In this document: positions 46,508 to 57,133 of the stretch, one piece after another
How positions within the stretch are numbered: position 1 is the stretch's first letter
How the letters are laid out: every line of letters begins with the position of its first letter
DNA from: Candidatus Muproteobacteria bacterium
Lineage (GTDB): Bacteria > Pseudomonadota > Gammaproteobacteria > Acidiferrobacterales > Sulfurifustaceae
DNA: 64,000 nucleotides
Assembly: GCA_027449605.1 (NCBI GenBank)
Contig: DAIDLH010000030.1
Coordinates: 62,001-126,000 of the forward strand
Direction of reading: 5' to 3'
Notes under the pieces: generated by a model
Told to the model about the DNA's origin: nothing
The model's input: only the letters and a program-made list of their open reading frames with translations
Databases searched by the model: none
Made by a program: the position numbers and the translations under genes

Positions 46508-47467
46508 TCAGGGAGCGGGCAGCAGCGCGTCGACGTATTCTTCGGCGATGAACTCGCGCAGGTCGTCCATGCCTTCGCCGACGCCGATGTAGCGGATCGG
46601 CAATCCGGTCTTGCGCGCGAGCGCGATCAGGATGCCGCCCTTGGCGGTGCCGTCGAGCTTGGTCAGCGCGAGGCCGGTGACGCCCACGGCCTCGCCGAAG
46701 TGCGCGAGCTGCGACAGCGCGTTCTGCCCGGTGCCGGCGTCGAGCACCAGCAGCACTTCGTGCGGCGCGGCCGGATCGGCTTTGGCGATCACGCGCCGGA
46801 TCTTCTTCAGTTCGTCCATCAGGCCGGCCTGGGTATGCTGCCGTCCGGCGGTGTCCACGATGAGGATGTCGCTGGCGCGCGCCTTGGCGGCGTTCAAGGC
46901 GTCGTGCACCACGGCCGCGGCGTCGGCGCCGGTGTGCTGGGCGATCACTGGAATATCCAGTCGTCCGGCCCAGGTTTTCAGCTGCTCGATGGCGGCGGCG
47001 CGGAAGGTGTCGGCGGCGCCGACCATGACCGCATGGCCGTCGTTTTTGAGGCGGCGCGCGAGTTTGGCGATGGTGGTGGTCTTGCCGACGCCGTTGACCC
47101 CGACCACCATGATGACGAAGGGCCGGGCGGCGGCGATCTCCAGCCGCCGGCTGCACGGCGCGACGATCGAGAGGATGCTCTGGCGCAGGGCCTGGTACAC
47201 GGCGCGCGCGTCCCTGAGCTGCTTGCGCGAGACCTGTTCCGTGATACCTTTCAGCAGGTACTGGGTGGTTTCCACGCCGACGTCGGCGGACAGCAGCAAG
47301 GTTTCGAGTTCCTCGAACAGGCTGTCATCGAGCGCGCGGCCGCCGAGCAGCAGATCGCTCAGGCCGCGGGTGAAGCTGCGCTGCGTGGCGGCCAGCTTTT
47401 CGCGCAGGCGGCCGAACAGGCCCGCGGGCCGTTTTTCCGTTTGCTGCGGTGGATGAGACTGGGTCAA
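46508..47467 (-). CDS. ftsY: Signal recognition particle receptor FtsY
   Basis: 319 residues: the NG domain with GVNGVGKTTTIAKLA (G1), DTFRAAAIEQLKTWA, DTAGR (G3) and LTKLDGTAKGG (G4/closing loop). The acidic A domain of E. coli FtsY is absent, as in many bacteria; a short basic N-terminus (GLFGRLREKLAATQ) can bind membrane. It docks SRP-ribosome complexes at the inner membrane. First gene of ftsY-ftsE-ftsX-rpoH, divergent from the M16 peptidase pair. Confidence 0.96.
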   Translation of the reverse strand: MTQSHPPQQTEKRPAGLFGRLREKLAATQRSFTRGLSDLLLGGRALDDSLFEELETLLLSADVGVETTQYLLKGITEQVSRKQLRDARAVYQALRQSILSIVAPCSRRLEIAAARPFVIMVVGVNGVGKTTTIAKLARRLKNDGHAVMVGAADTFRAAAIEQLKTWAGRLDIPVIAQHTGADAAAVVHDALNAAKARASDILIVDTAGRQHTQAGLMDELKKIRRVIAKADPAAPHEVLLVLDAGTGQNALSQLAHFGEAVGVTGLALTKLDGTAKGGILIALARKTGLPIRYIGVGEGMDDLREFIAEEYVDALLPAP

Positions 47468-47550
47468 AATTCAATCCTGATGGAATTTTTTCCGGCGCTG
47501 CCGATCGAAGCTGTGGCACAATAGTATAAAAGAATCACCACGGAAACCCC

Positions 47551-48936
47551 ATGCTTCGTAAAATCCGCCGACTCCTGATTCCGCTGCTCGGCCTGTGGCT
47601 CGCGGCCTGCGGCCAGACGCAGGAAACCACGCTCGCCAACGGCCTGCGCGTCATCGTCAAGGAGGACCACCGCTCGCCGGTGGTGGTGTCGCAGATCTGG
47701 TACCGGGTCGGCAGCCAGGACGAACCCGAACGCAGCACCGGCATTTCACACGTGCTCGAGCACATGATGTTCAAGGGCACCGCCCAGCACGGTCCCAACG
47801 AGTTTTCGCGCATCATTGCCGAGAACGGCGGGCGCGAAAACGCCTTCACCAGCTACGACTACACCGCCTATTTCCAGCAGCTGGAAAAATCCCGTCTGCC
47901 GATCTCCTTCGAGCTCGAGGCCGACCGCATGCAGAACCTGACCCTGGCCGACGAGGAGTTTCGCCGCGAGATCAGGGTGGTGATGGAGGAACGCCGCTGG
48001 CGCACCGACGACCAGCCCGAGGCGGTCGTGCAGGAGAAATTCATGACCACCGCGTATCAGGCGCATCCGTACCGCCACCCGGTGATCGGCTGGATGACCG
48101 ACCTGGAAGCGATGACCTCGAAACAGCTGCGCGACTGGTACGGGCGCTGGTACACGCCGTCCAACGCGATACTCGTGGTGGTGGGCGACGTGGCGCCGAA
48201 GGAAGTCATCGAGCAGGCGAAGAAATATTTCGGGCCGGTTCCGGCGCGCCCGGTCGAAAGACCCAAGGAAGTCGTGGAACCGGAACAGAAGAGCGAGCGG
48301 CGCGTGCGTGTCGCGGTGCCGGCGGAGGTGCCGTACGTTCTCATGGGTTATCACGTGCCGGTGCATACCTCCGTGGGCCACGGTAGTAATGTCGCCGACT
48401 GGGAACCCTACGCGTTGAGCGTGCTGACCGGCATTCTCGACGGCGGGCAGGCGGCGCGTTTCGAGCGCGAACTGGTGCGCGATAAGAAACTCGCCGCCGC
48501 CGTCGACATCGACTACTCGGCCGTGGCGCGTTCGCCCGGGATGCTGATGATCGACGCCACGCCGGCCAACGGCCACAACGTCGCGGAACTGGAGCAGGCG
48601 ATCCGGGCGCAGATCGAACGCATCAAGCGGGAGCCGGTCACTGACGAAGAATTGAAGCGCGTCAAGGCGCAAGTGGTGGCGAGCAATGTCTTCAGCCGCG
48701 ATTCGGTGTTCTATCAGGCAATGCAGATCGGCCGGCTGGCCGCGGTCGGGCTCGACTGGCGCATGCTCGACGACTACGCCGACAAGCTCAAGGCCGTGAC
48801 CGCGGAGCAGGTGCAGACGGTGGCGCGCAAGTACCTCGTGGACACGAACCTGACGGTGGCGGTGCTCGATCCGCTGCCGATGGCCAAGGGGCAGCGGCGC
48901 ATGCCGCGGCCTCAGGGGGGCGGCGATGTTCGGTAA
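47551..48936 (+). CDS. M16 family zinc peptidase, active subunit (lipoprotein)
   Basis: 461 residues. A lipoprotein signal ends LGLWLAAC with Cys20. The inverted zinc motif His67-x-x-Glu70-His71 (ISHVLEHMMF) and a downstream glutamate region (EFRREIRVVMEERRW) mark an active M16 peptidase. It likely works as a pair with the next gene at the periplasmic side of a membrane. Divergent from ftsY over 83 bases; TAGTATAAA near 47523 is a possible -10. Overlaps the next gene by 11 bases. Confidence 0.93.
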   Translation: MLRKIRRLLIPLLGLWLAACGQTQETTLANGLRVIVKEDHRSPVVVSQIWYRVGSQDEPERSTGISHVLEHMMFKGTAQHGPNEFSRIIAENGGRENAFTSYDYTAYFQQLEKSRLPISFELEADRMQNLTLADEEFRREIRVVMEERRWRTDDQPEAVVQEKFMTTAYQAHPYRHPVIGWMTDLEAMTSKQLRDWYGRWYTPSNAILVVVGDVAPKEVIEQAKKYFGPVPARPVERPKEVVEPEQKSERRVRVAVPAEVPYVLMGYHVPVHTSVGHGSNVADWEPYALSVLTGILDGGQAARFERELVRDKKLAAAVDIDYSAVARSPGMLMIDATPANGHNVAELEQAIRAQIERIKREPVTDEELKRVKAQVVASNVFSRDSVFYQAMQIGRLAAVGLDWRMLDDYADKLKAVTAEQVQTVARKYLVDTNLTVAVLDPLPMAKGQRRMPRPQGGGDVR

Positions 48937-50230
48937 ATCCCTGGCATTCCTCGGCCTGCTTTTCATGTCGGTTGCCGCGTCTGCGGGCCCGAAAATCCAT
49001 CACTGGACGCTGGAGAACGGCGCGCGTGTCTATTTCGTCGAAACCCACGAGCTGCCGATGCTGCAGATCCGGGCGGTGTTTGATGCCGGTTCCAGCCGCG
49101 ACCCCGTGGGAAAATCTGGACTCGCGCGCCTCACGAGTTCCATGCTCGACGAAGGCGCGGGCAACCTGAGCGCGGACGACATCGCCGGCCAGTTCGAGGG
49201 CCTCGGCGCCGAGTTCGGCGCCGGCGCCGATCGCGACATGGCGACGGTGGACCTGCGCAGTCTTTCGGATGCCGCGCTGCTCGATCCGGCGCTCGACCTG
49301 TACGCGAAGATACTGACGGCGCCGTCTTTCCCGGCGGCGAGTCTTGAGCGCCAGCGCCAGCAGGTGCTGGTGGCGCTGCAAAAGGACATGCAGTCGCCCG
49401 GCGCGGTCGCCGACAAGACGTTTTACCGCGAGCTTTATGGAGATCATCCCTATGCCCACGATCCGCTGGGCGACGTGGCGGGCGTCAAGGCGATCACGCG
49501 CGAGGACCTGCTGACGCATTACCGCAGTTACTACGTCGGCGCCAACGCCTGGCTGGTGATCGTCGGCGACGCGAGCAAGCGTCAGGCGCGCAAAATCGCC
49601 GAGCGCACCGTGGGTCAGCTGCCGGCAGGCCGTGCCGCGCTCCCGATTCCCCTGGTGCGCATGCTTTATTCCCCGCTTCAGAAACAGGTGGCATTCCCCG
49701 CCACGCAGACGCATATCATGCTGGGGCAGACGGGGATGCGGCGCGGCGATCCGGATTATTTCCCGCTCTATGTCGGCAACTACATTCTCGGCGGCGGCGG
49801 GCTGGTGTCGCGGCTGTCGACGGAAGTGAGGGAGAAGCAGGGTCTGTCCTACAGCGTTTACAGTTACTTCCTGCCGTTGCGCAAGGCCGGGCCGATGATC
49901 GTCGGATTGCAGACCAAAAACGCGCAGCGCGATCAGGCACTCAAGCTGGTGCGCAAGGTGATTTCGGATTTCGTCGCCACGGGTCCGACGGAAGACGAAC
50001 TCAATGCCGCGAAGAAACACATCACCGGTGGTTTTCCGCTGCGCCTCGACAGCAACGCCAAGATCGCCGAGAATCTGGCGGTGATCGCTTTCTACGACCT
50101 GCCGTTGACTTATCTCGATGATTTCATTCCGAGTGTCGAAGCCGTGACCGTCGAGCAGATCCGCAAGGCGTTCCGGCAGCGCGTGCATCCGAACCAGATG
50201 GTGACGGTCGTCGTCGGTGCCGGCCGCTGA
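48926..50230 (+). CDS. M16 family peptidase-like protein, inactive subunit
   Basis: 434 residues with a signal peptide (LAFLGLLFMSVAASA-GPKI). Its fold follows M16, but the zinc motif is lost: GLARLTSSMLDEGAG replaces His-x-x-Glu-His. It keeps the C-terminal GGGGLVSRLSTEVREKQGLSYSVYSYF block with Arg and Tyr that contribute to substrate binding. Such active/inactive pairs form heterodimers, as in mitochondrial processing peptidase. It overlaps rsmD by 14 bases. Confidence 0.92.
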   Translation: MFGKSLAFLGLLFMSVAASAGPKIHHWTLENGARVYFVETHELPMLQIRAVFDAGSSRDPVGKSGLARLTSSMLDEGAGNLSADDIAGQFEGLGAEFGAGADRDMATVDLRSLSDAALLDPALDLYAKILTAPSFPAASLERQRQQVLVALQKDMQSPGAVADKTFYRELYGDHPYAHDPLGDVAGVKAITREDLLTHYRSYYVGANAWLVIVGDASKRQARKIAERTVGQLPAGRAALPIPLVRMLYSPLQKQVAFPATQTHIMLGQTGMRRGDPDYFPLYVGNYILGGGGLVSRLSTEVREKQGLSYSVYSYFLPLRKAGPMIVGLQTKNAQRDQALKLVRKVISDFVATGPTEDELNAAKKHITGGFPLRLDSNAKIAENLAVIAFYDLPLTYLDDFIPSVEAVTVEQIRKAFRQRVHPNQMVTVVVGAGR

Positions 50231-50831
50231 CCGCCGTTCCGCGCGTCGTCGCGCGACCGTAAAAGCGGTTTCGTCCTACCCGGGCAAGCTGCGCATCATC
50301 GGCGGACGCTGGCGCGGCCGGCGCCTGAGCGTTCCCGAGGCGGAAGGCCTGCGGCCCACGCCCGATCGCGTGCGCGAGACGCTGTTCAACTGGCTGCAAC
50401 CCCATATCGCCGGCGCACGCTGTCTCGATCTCTTCGCCGGCACCGGCGCTTTGTGTCTGGAAGCGTTGTCGCGCGGCGCCGGGCACGTGGTCATGGTGGA
50501 AAAAGCGGCGCACGTGGTGCAGCGCCTGCGTCAGCACGTGGCGACGCTGGAGGCGCAGAACGCGGACGTGGTGCAGGCGGATGCCGTCGATTTTTTGCGC
50601 CAGACGCCGCAGTCGTTCGACATCATTTTTCTCGATCCGCCCTTCAAAAGCGATCTCATCGCGCGTTGCGCCGAGCTGGTGGAAGCGAACGGCTGGCTCA
50701 AGCGCGGCGGGCTGGTCTACGTCGAGGCGCCGAGCCAGCTCGAAGCCTTGCCCTTGCCGGGTACGTGGGAACTGGTCCGCAGCAAGAAAGCCGGGCAGGT
50801 GGGGTATCATCTGGCGCGAAAAGCCGGATGA
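50217..50831 (+). CDS. rsmD: 16S rRNA (guanine966-N2)-methyltransferase
   Basis: 204 residues. RsmD signatures: KLRIIGGRWRGRRL, RPTPDRVRETLFNWL, CLDLFAGTGALCLEALSRGA (motif I) and FDIIFLDPPF (DPPF catalytic motif). It methylates G966 of 16S rRNA. The GTG at 50217 overlaps the peptidase stop; a basic N-terminal extension of ~20 residues precedes the conserved part, so a later start is possible. Confidence 0.95.
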   Translation: MPAADRRSARRRATVKAVSSYPGKLRIIGGRWRGRRLSVPEAEGLRPTPDRVRETLFNWLQPHIAGARCLDLFAGTGALCLEALSRGAGHVVMVEKAAHVVQRLRQHVATLEAQNADVVQADAVDFLRQTPQSFDIIFLDPPFKSDLIARCAELVEANGWLKRGGLVYVEAPSQLEALPLPGTWELVRSKKAGQVGYHLARKAG

Positions 50832-50888
50832 GTCGGAGGTGATCTTGATTTTGGTCAATGAGGCAGCTATGGGCAATGATATGCTTGA

Positions 50889-51386
<498 letters not shown>

Positions 51387-51419
51387 TATGCCAAGGCTTA
51401 AACCTGACTAATTAAGTAG

Positions 51420-51683
<264 letters not shown>

Positions 51684-51710
51684 CCTGGATTTTTCTTTTC
51701 TTGAATTAAA

Positions 51711-51739
51711 GAAAGGCGGCTTCGGCCGCCTTTCTGTTT
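51711..51739 (+). terminator. Intrinsic terminator after the ferredoxin gene
   Basis: GAAAGGCGGC and GCCGCCTTTC form a perfect 10-bp stem with a TTCG tetraloop, followed by TGTTT. Confidence 0.92.
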
Positions 51740-51747
51740 GATAAGGT

Positions 51748-52290
51748 ATCGCGCGCTTTGCGCGCGATCTCTCAAAGGCTACTTGTGGGTGGCTGACCCA
51801 CGGCAGGTTCCTTTTCTTTGCGCGTGCAAAGAAAAGGAACCAAAAGAAACACGCCCCGGATGGCGCAAATACTCCCTCGCCGCCGCGGCTTTGGGTTCCG
51901 CGCTGCCCCGACGCGACAATCCCTGTCGCGGCGGGGCAGGCGCAGACATCCCTGTCTGCGCCCCATTCGGGGCGCGCGCCCAAAGCCTTGCGGGGCTCGG
52001 GTGCGCCATACGGGGTCTTGAAAAACCAACATTCACTTGCCGCCACACGGAACAAGCAGGTAGCTTTTTTCAGATCCCCGTAGCCGCCGCCGAGCATCGC
52101 AGTAGGCCATCGGGGCATTCGCGTGCCTCGTGTTAGAGCCCGAGCCGTGTTGTTTACGGCCGGCGAGTTGGGGCACGCGCCGATGGCCTGCGAGAAGCGC
52201 AGGAAGCAGTCGGCGGCTCCGGGCGTGCTTTCTCTTGGTAACTTCTCTTTGCACGAGCAAAGAGAAGTTACCCTGGGTCGGGGGCGGAGC
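51748..52290. repeat. Hairpin-rich repeat element
   Basis: No gene in this ~540-base stretch. Perfect inverted repeats: 9 bp at 51748-51768 (TTT loop); 16 bp at 51806-51821/51826-51841 (loop GCGT); 7 bp at 51912-51918/51924-51930 nested inside CTGCCCC/GGGGCAG; 10 bp at 51939-51948/51953-51962 (loop TCCC); and 16 bp at 52237-52252/52257-52272 (loop ACGA). The two 16-bp hairpins share the form ..CTTTGC-loop-GCAAAG.. and bracket the element. Similar sequences are often mis-annotated as hypothetical proteins in proteobacteria. Confidence 0.78.
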
Positions 52291-52362
52291 ATCCCGGATT
52301 TAAACACGCGGCCGCAGGCCGCTCGATGTTATTTTGAACATTTAGTTTAAAATTCGCATGAC

Positions 52363-54033
52363 ATGTCTCATCTGCTGCGTCTTCTGTTATTCCTGATCGC
52401 GGTTTCACCGCTCACGATTCGGGCGGCTGAACCGCAACCACGCCCGGCGGCCGCCGGCATCGCCAGCGCGCATCCACTGGCTACGCAGGCCGGTCATGAA
52501 ATCCTCGCGCGCGGCGGTAACGCCTTCGATGCCGCGGTCGCGGTCGCGGCCGCGCTGGCGGTGGTCGAGCCTTATAATTCCGGTCTCGGTGGCGGCGGTT
52601 TTTTTCTGCTGCATCGCGCGCGCGACGGTTTTGAAATCATGATCGATGCGCGCGAACGCGCGCCGCTGGCCGCGACGCGTGACATGTACCTGGACCGCGA
52701 CGGCCGCCCGGTTCCGGGACGTTCCATCGATGGCGCGCTGGCGGCGGGCATTCCCGGCATACCCGCGGGTCTCGTGCATCTCGCCGAAAAATACGGTCGC
52801 CTGCCGTTGAAACAGAGTCTCGCGCCGGCGATCCGACTCGCGCGCGACGGATTTCCCGTGACCGTGCAGTACGGCAAGATGTGCCTGCGCCAGCATGACC
52901 GGCTGGAACACTTTCCGGAAACCGCGCGCGTGTTTTTCCATGACGGTTTCATTTACGGCGTCGGAGAAAAACTGCGCCAGCCGGAACTGGCGCGCGCCCT
53001 CGAACGTCTTGCCGCCGCCGGCCGCAAGGGATTTTACGATGGCGATGTCGCCAGGCGGCTGGTGGACGGCGTGCGCGCCGCCGGCGGCATATGGAGCCTG
53101 AAGGACCTGGCCGATTATCGCGTGATCGAGCGTGAGCCGGTGCGCGGGGTTTATCGCAACGTGCGCGTGACTTCCGCGGCGCTGCCGTCATCCGGCGGCG
53201 TGGTGCTGATGCAGATGCTGAACCTGTTGCAGGGATTCGATCTGGATGCGATGGACAAGCCGCGGCGCGATCAAATCGTCATCGAGGCGATGCGTCTCGC
53301 CTATCGCGACCGCGCGCGTTATCTCGGCGATGCGGATTTCGTGAACGTGGACGTTGCGCGACTGATCGATCCGGCCTATGCGGCAAAACTGCGCGAGGAA
53401 ATGCCGGCGCTGAAGCCGGTCTCCACTGCGCCCGCGAAGACGGGGGAAGGCAGCAACACCACGCATTTTTCGGTGGTCGACCGCGACGGCAATCGCGTCG
53501 CGGCCACGCTGAGTCTGAACACTCCTTTTGGCTCGGGGTTCATGCCTCCCGGGACCGGTATCGTGCTCAACAACGAGATGGACGATTTCTCCGTCAAGCC
53601 GGACGCCCCCAATACCTACGGTCTCACAGGCTCCGACGCCAACGCCATCGCGCCGGGCAAGCGGCCGCTGTCGAGCATGACCCCGACGTTTCTGGAAAAC
53701 GGCGAGACGGTGGCGGTGCTCGGCACGCCCGGCGGCAGCCGCATCATCAGCATGGTGTTGCTGGCGACGCTCGAATTTTCCCATGGGCGCGGCGGACCGA
53801 AAGACTGGGTCAGCCTGCCGCGGTTTCATCACCAGTATTCGCCCGACGTGGTGGCGTATGAAGCAAGCGCCTTCGATGAATCGGAACGCCATGCGCTCGT
53901 GCGTCGCGGATACCGGCTGGAGGCGCTGCGCGGCGGCTACGGCAATATGCAGCTGGTCGTCTGGAACAAGAAGACCGGGCGGGTGGAGGCCGTTTCCGAT
54001 CCGCGCGGCGAGGGGCTGGGCCAGGTGAAGTAA
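52363..54033 (+). CDS. ggt: Gamma-glutamyltransferase
   Basis: 556 residues with a signal peptide (LLRLLLFLIAVSPLTIRA-AE). Conserved NSGLGGGGFFLLH, IDARERAP and the autoprocessing site TTHFSVVD with the catalytic Thr near residue 366; GTPGGSRIISMVLL lies near the C-terminus. The periplasmic proenzyme cleaves itself and then transfers or hydrolyses the gamma-glutamyl group of glutathione. Confidence 0.96.
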   Translation: MSHLLRLLLFLIAVSPLTIRAAEPQPRPAAAGIASAHPLATQAGHEILARGGNAFDAAVAVAAALAVVEPYNSGLGGGGFFLLHRARDGFEIMIDARERAPLAATRDMYLDRDGRPVPGRSIDGALAAGIPGIPAGLVHLAEKYGRLPLKQSLAPAIRLARDGFPVTVQYGKMCLRQHDRLEHFPETARVFFHDGFIYGVGEKLRQPELARALERLAAAGRKGFYDGDVARRLVDGVRAAGGIWSLKDLADYRVIEREPVRGVYRNVRVTSAALPSSGGVVLMQMLNLLQGFDLDAMDKPRRDQIVIEAMRLAYRDRARYLGDADFVNVDVARLIDPAYAAKLREEMPALKPVSTAPAKTGEGSNTTHFSVVDRDGNRVAATLSLNTPFGSGFMPPGTGIVLNNEMDDFSVKPDAPNTYGLTGSDANAIAPGKRPLSSMTPTFLENGETVAVLGTPGGSRIISMVLLATLEFSHGRGGPKDWVSLPRFHHQYSPDVVAYEASAFDESERHALVRRGYRLEALRGGYGNMQLVVWNKKTGRVEAVSDPRGEGLGQVK

Positions 54034-54042
54034 CGCGAGGCG

Positions 54043-56958
54043 TTACGCGTCGAACTTGAACGCCTTTTCGTTGAACAATCGCAAACAGGCATCCACCGCG
54101 GTTGGATCATAGAGCGTTCCGCGGTTTTTCCGGATCTCATCGAGAGCCTTGTCGAGGCCGAGCCCGGGCCGGTAAGGACGGTGCGAGGCCATGGCCTCGA
54201 CCACGTCCGCCACGGCGAGAATCTTGGCCTCCAGGGCGATGTCGCCGTCTTTGAGGCCTTGCGGATAGCCGGAGCCGTCGAGCCGTTCATGGTGTTGCAG
54301 GATCATCTGCGTAACCGGCCAGGGAAATTCTATGCCCTTGACGATATCGTACCCGACTTGCGGGTGGGCTTTGATCAGGTTGAACTCGGCCTCGGACAGT
54401 CGCCCGGGGCGGCTCAGGATTTCGGCGGGCACGTAAATCTTGCCGATGTCATGGATCAGGCCGCCCATATAAATGCCTTCGACGATCTGCCGCGGCAGAT
54501 TCATTTCCCGGGCGATGGCGCGCGCCAGTTTGGCGACCTGGTGCTGGTGTCCCGCGGTGTAAGGATCGCGTTTTTCCAGGGCCGAGCCGATACTTTCGAT
54601 GGTCTTGATCAACACCTGCTCCAGCCTGGCGGCGTTCTGCCGGTTCTCATCCATGACGCGCTCACGCTCGGCGCGGGTGCGCAGCGCGACGATGCCGTAG
54701 GTGAGATCGTCGGCCAGCTCCATCAACAGCTTGACCTCTTCCGTGTCGAAGGCCTCGGGCTCGCCGGCATAGATGTTGAGCGTGCCGAGCGCTCCACCGC
54801 TCGCGCGCAGCGGCAGGGCGATGCAGGAGACATAACCTCGAACCCGCGCTTCCTCGCGCCAGGGCAGGAAGCGCGTGTCTTCGTCGATGTTGTGGGCCAC
54901 GACGGGCGTGCCGGTGCGGATCGCCGTGCCGATGGGACCCCGCCCGCGCTCGTTGTCGGCCCAGCTGACGGCGACATTTTTCAGGTAACCTTCTTCATGA
55001 CCGGCGTGGGCCATGGGACGGACGGATTTGATTTCGTCGTGTTGGGCGTATCCCACCCAGGCGAAGCGGTAGCCGTCGGTATGCACGATCACCTCGCAAA
55101 TGGCGGCGAGCAGTTCCTGCTCGTCCACCGCGTGAACCAGCGATTCGTTGCACGCGCTCAGGGTTCTCAGGGCGCGGTTGAGCCGGCGCAGCGATTCATC
55201 GGCCCGTTTGCGCCCGGTGATGTCGCGATCGATGCCACGATAGCCGCGGAAGACTCCATCCTTGTCGAAATACGGCGCCCCGTTGGTTTCCAGCACCACC
55301 GCGTGACCGTCCTTGTGCAGGTTGGTGTTTTCCAGCCCGGCGAAAGGCTGATGCGTGGCGGCGATGGATTGGAACGCCTCCGCCACGCGACGCGCTTCGT
55401 CGGGCGACATCAGATCGAAAGGCGATTTGCCGATCAATTCCTCGGGCGCGTAGCCGAGGAGATCGCGCACGCGCGGACTGACATAGGTATATCTCGCGTT
55501 TTCGTCGACCTCCCATACCCAATCGCTGGTGGTTTCGATCAGGCCGCGGAACCGCATCTCGCTATCGCGTAATTTTTCTTCGGCCTGTTTGCGCGCGGTG
55601 ATGTCACGCGAGTTGACGACGATGCCCGCTATTGGGGAATCGTCGGGCTGATATTTGCCGATACTGTCCAGGTGGCGCCAGACGCCGGTTTTGTCCTTGA
55701 AGCGGTATTCGACGCGTTCCGCCAGGCCGGGATTTTCCAGAACGCGCGCCAGCGCACGCTGTACCCGGAGCAGATCGTCGGGATGGACCAGCGCCAGGAC
55801 ATTCTGGCCGGTCAGTTCGTCATCGCCATATCCGAGCAGATGCTTGATCGAAGGACTGGCATAACGCGCGATCCCGTTGCGATCCAGAAGCGTTGTGATG
55901 TCCGAGGAATTCTCGATGAGCAAACGGAATCGCGCCTCGCTGGTGCGCAGCGCATCCTCCGCGGCTTTGCGTTCGGTGACGTCACGCAGGATGGCGACCG
56001 CGTTCCATTTGTCGTCGATCCGGATCGCCGAGACCGACAGATCGACGGGGAATTCGCTGCCGTCCCGTCTCCGGGCGGTCAGCTCCACTGTTTTGCCGAC
56101 CACGGGCCCCTCGCCGGTATTCCTGAAATGGTCGAATCCTTTCCGGATGGTCTCGTGATAGCGCGACGGGGTGACGAGGGAATGCAGCGACCGGCCCATG
56201 GCCTCCTCGGCCGTATAGCCGAATATCCGTGTCGCCGCCGGGTTCCAGAAGCTGACAAGCCCGTCGTTGTCCAGCATGAGAATGGCGTCCTGGGCGGAGA
56301 CGCTTATCCGGCGGAATTTATCCTCGCTGTCCCGCAGCGCGGCTTCGATCCGTTTGTGCTCGGTGACATCCTGCATGAGATGCACGGAAGCGGAATACCC
56401 GCGGACCGGATCCGCGATCGCGAAATGGCGGCACCGATAAGCCTGTCCTCCCTCGAGCACGAGATCCTCGTCGCCGGATTCGAGTTCCCCGGAAACCACC
56501 GCCACGCAACTGGGGAGCGGGCCTTCGCGGCGGGGAAAAACCTGCCAATAGAGCCTTCCGATCACGTCCTTGATGTCCATGCCCGCCAGTTCCGCGTAGG
56601 CGCGGTTGGCGCGCACGATGCGTCCATCGCGGTCATGCATGAAAATCGGATCGAGGATGGCGTCGATGACCGCCACCCAGCTTTGATGGATATGCTCGAT
56701 CCGTCCTTCCTTCGATTCCAGATCGCGCAACAGCGCGGCCAGGACTCCGCGGCTTTCCTCGAGCTCGTGAATTTTCGCCCGCAGGTCGGCGATGCGGCCC
56801 TCGTAATCGAGCGCGCGGGTCGTCAGTGGCGCGCCGCTGTCGGCCGGTCTGATCGAGGCGCGTACCGGTTTGGCGGGCACGGCGGTTGAGCGACGGCCTT
56901 GCTGGGTCGTTGTCGGTTCGCGGCGGATGCTGTGCCCTGAATTCCTTGATTTGCCCAT
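54043..56958 (-). CDS. Multi-PAS, GAF and HD-GYP cyclic-di-GMP phosphodiesterase
   Basis: 971 residues from the ATG at 56958 (AGGGGA upstream; an ATG at 57003 is in frame). A coiled-coil N-terminus is followed by four PAS domains (starting near DAILDPIFMHDRDG, DAILMLDNDG, DITTLLDRNG and DWVWEVDENA), a GAF domain (LLAAICEVIVHTDGYRFAWVGY) and a C-terminal HD-GYP domain with YTAGHQHQVAKLA, GGLIHDIGKIYVP and HHERLDGSGYP, all key residues intact. It should hydrolyse c-di-GMP in response to cytoplasmic cues. No membrane segments. Its presence may matter for exopolysaccharide control, though no direct link is visible. Confidence 0.93.
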   Translation of the reverse strand: MGKSRNSGHSIRREPTTTQQGRRSTAVPAKPVRASIRPADSGAPLTTRALDYEGRIADLRAKIHELEESRGVLAALLRDLESKEGRIEHIHQSWVAVIDAILDPIFMHDRDGRIVRANRAYAELAGMDIKDVIGRLYWQVFPRREGPLPSCVAVVSGELESGDEDLVLEGGQAYRCRHFAIADPVRGYSASVHLMQDVTEHKRIEAALRDSEDKFRRISVSAQDAILMLDNDGLVSFWNPAATRIFGYTAEEAMGRSLHSLVTPSRYHETIRKGFDHFRNTGEGPVVGKTVELTARRRDGSEFPVDLSVSAIRIDDKWNAVAILRDVTERKAAEDALRTSEARFRLLIENSSDITTLLDRNGIARYASPSIKHLLGYGDDELTGQNVLALVHPDDLLRVQRALARVLENPGLAERVEYRFKDKTGVWRHLDSIGKYQPDDSPIAGIVVNSRDITARKQAEEKLRDSEMRFRGLIETTSDWVWEVDENARYTYVSPRVRDLLGYAPEELIGKSPFDLMSPDEARRVAEAFQSIAATHQPFAGLENTNLHKDGHAVVLETNGAPYFDKDGVFRGYRGIDRDITGRKRADESLRRLNRALRTLSACNESLVHAVDEQELLAAICEVIVHTDGYRFAWVGYAQHDEIKSVRPMAHAGHEEGYLKNVAVSWADNERGRGPIGTAIRTGTPVVAHNIDEDTRFLPWREEARVRGYVSCIALPLRASGGALGTLNIYAGEPEAFDTEEVKLLMELADDLTYGIVALRTRAERERVMDENRQNAARLEQVLIKTIESIGSALEKRDPYTAGHQHQVAKLARAIAREMNLPRQIVEGIYMGGLIHDIGKIYVPAEILSRPGRLSEAEFNLIKAHPQVGYDIVKGIEFPWPVTQMILQHHERLDGSGYPQGLKDGDIALEAKILAVADVVEAMASHRPYRPGLGLDKALDEIRKNRGTLYDPTAVDACLRLFNEKAFKFDA

Positions 56959-57133
56959 GTCTTCCCCTGATCTGCCCCTCATGGCGTGCAAGTTTCCTGC
57001 CATGCGGCCGGCGCAGCCCGACGGAACGTGCCCCGCGGAGGGGTGCGGGAAATGGCCTGTTTCCGGCCCCGCCTGAAAAAAAGCGGACGGCCGTCAGATG
57101 AATACTGATTGAATTATTGGGGAATTGCCGAAA

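Noticed and set aside
54181-55572. A long plus-strand frame opposite the PAS/HD-GYP gene
   Set aside because: No recognisable domain or ribosome-binding site; the minus-strand gene has intact catalytic motifs.
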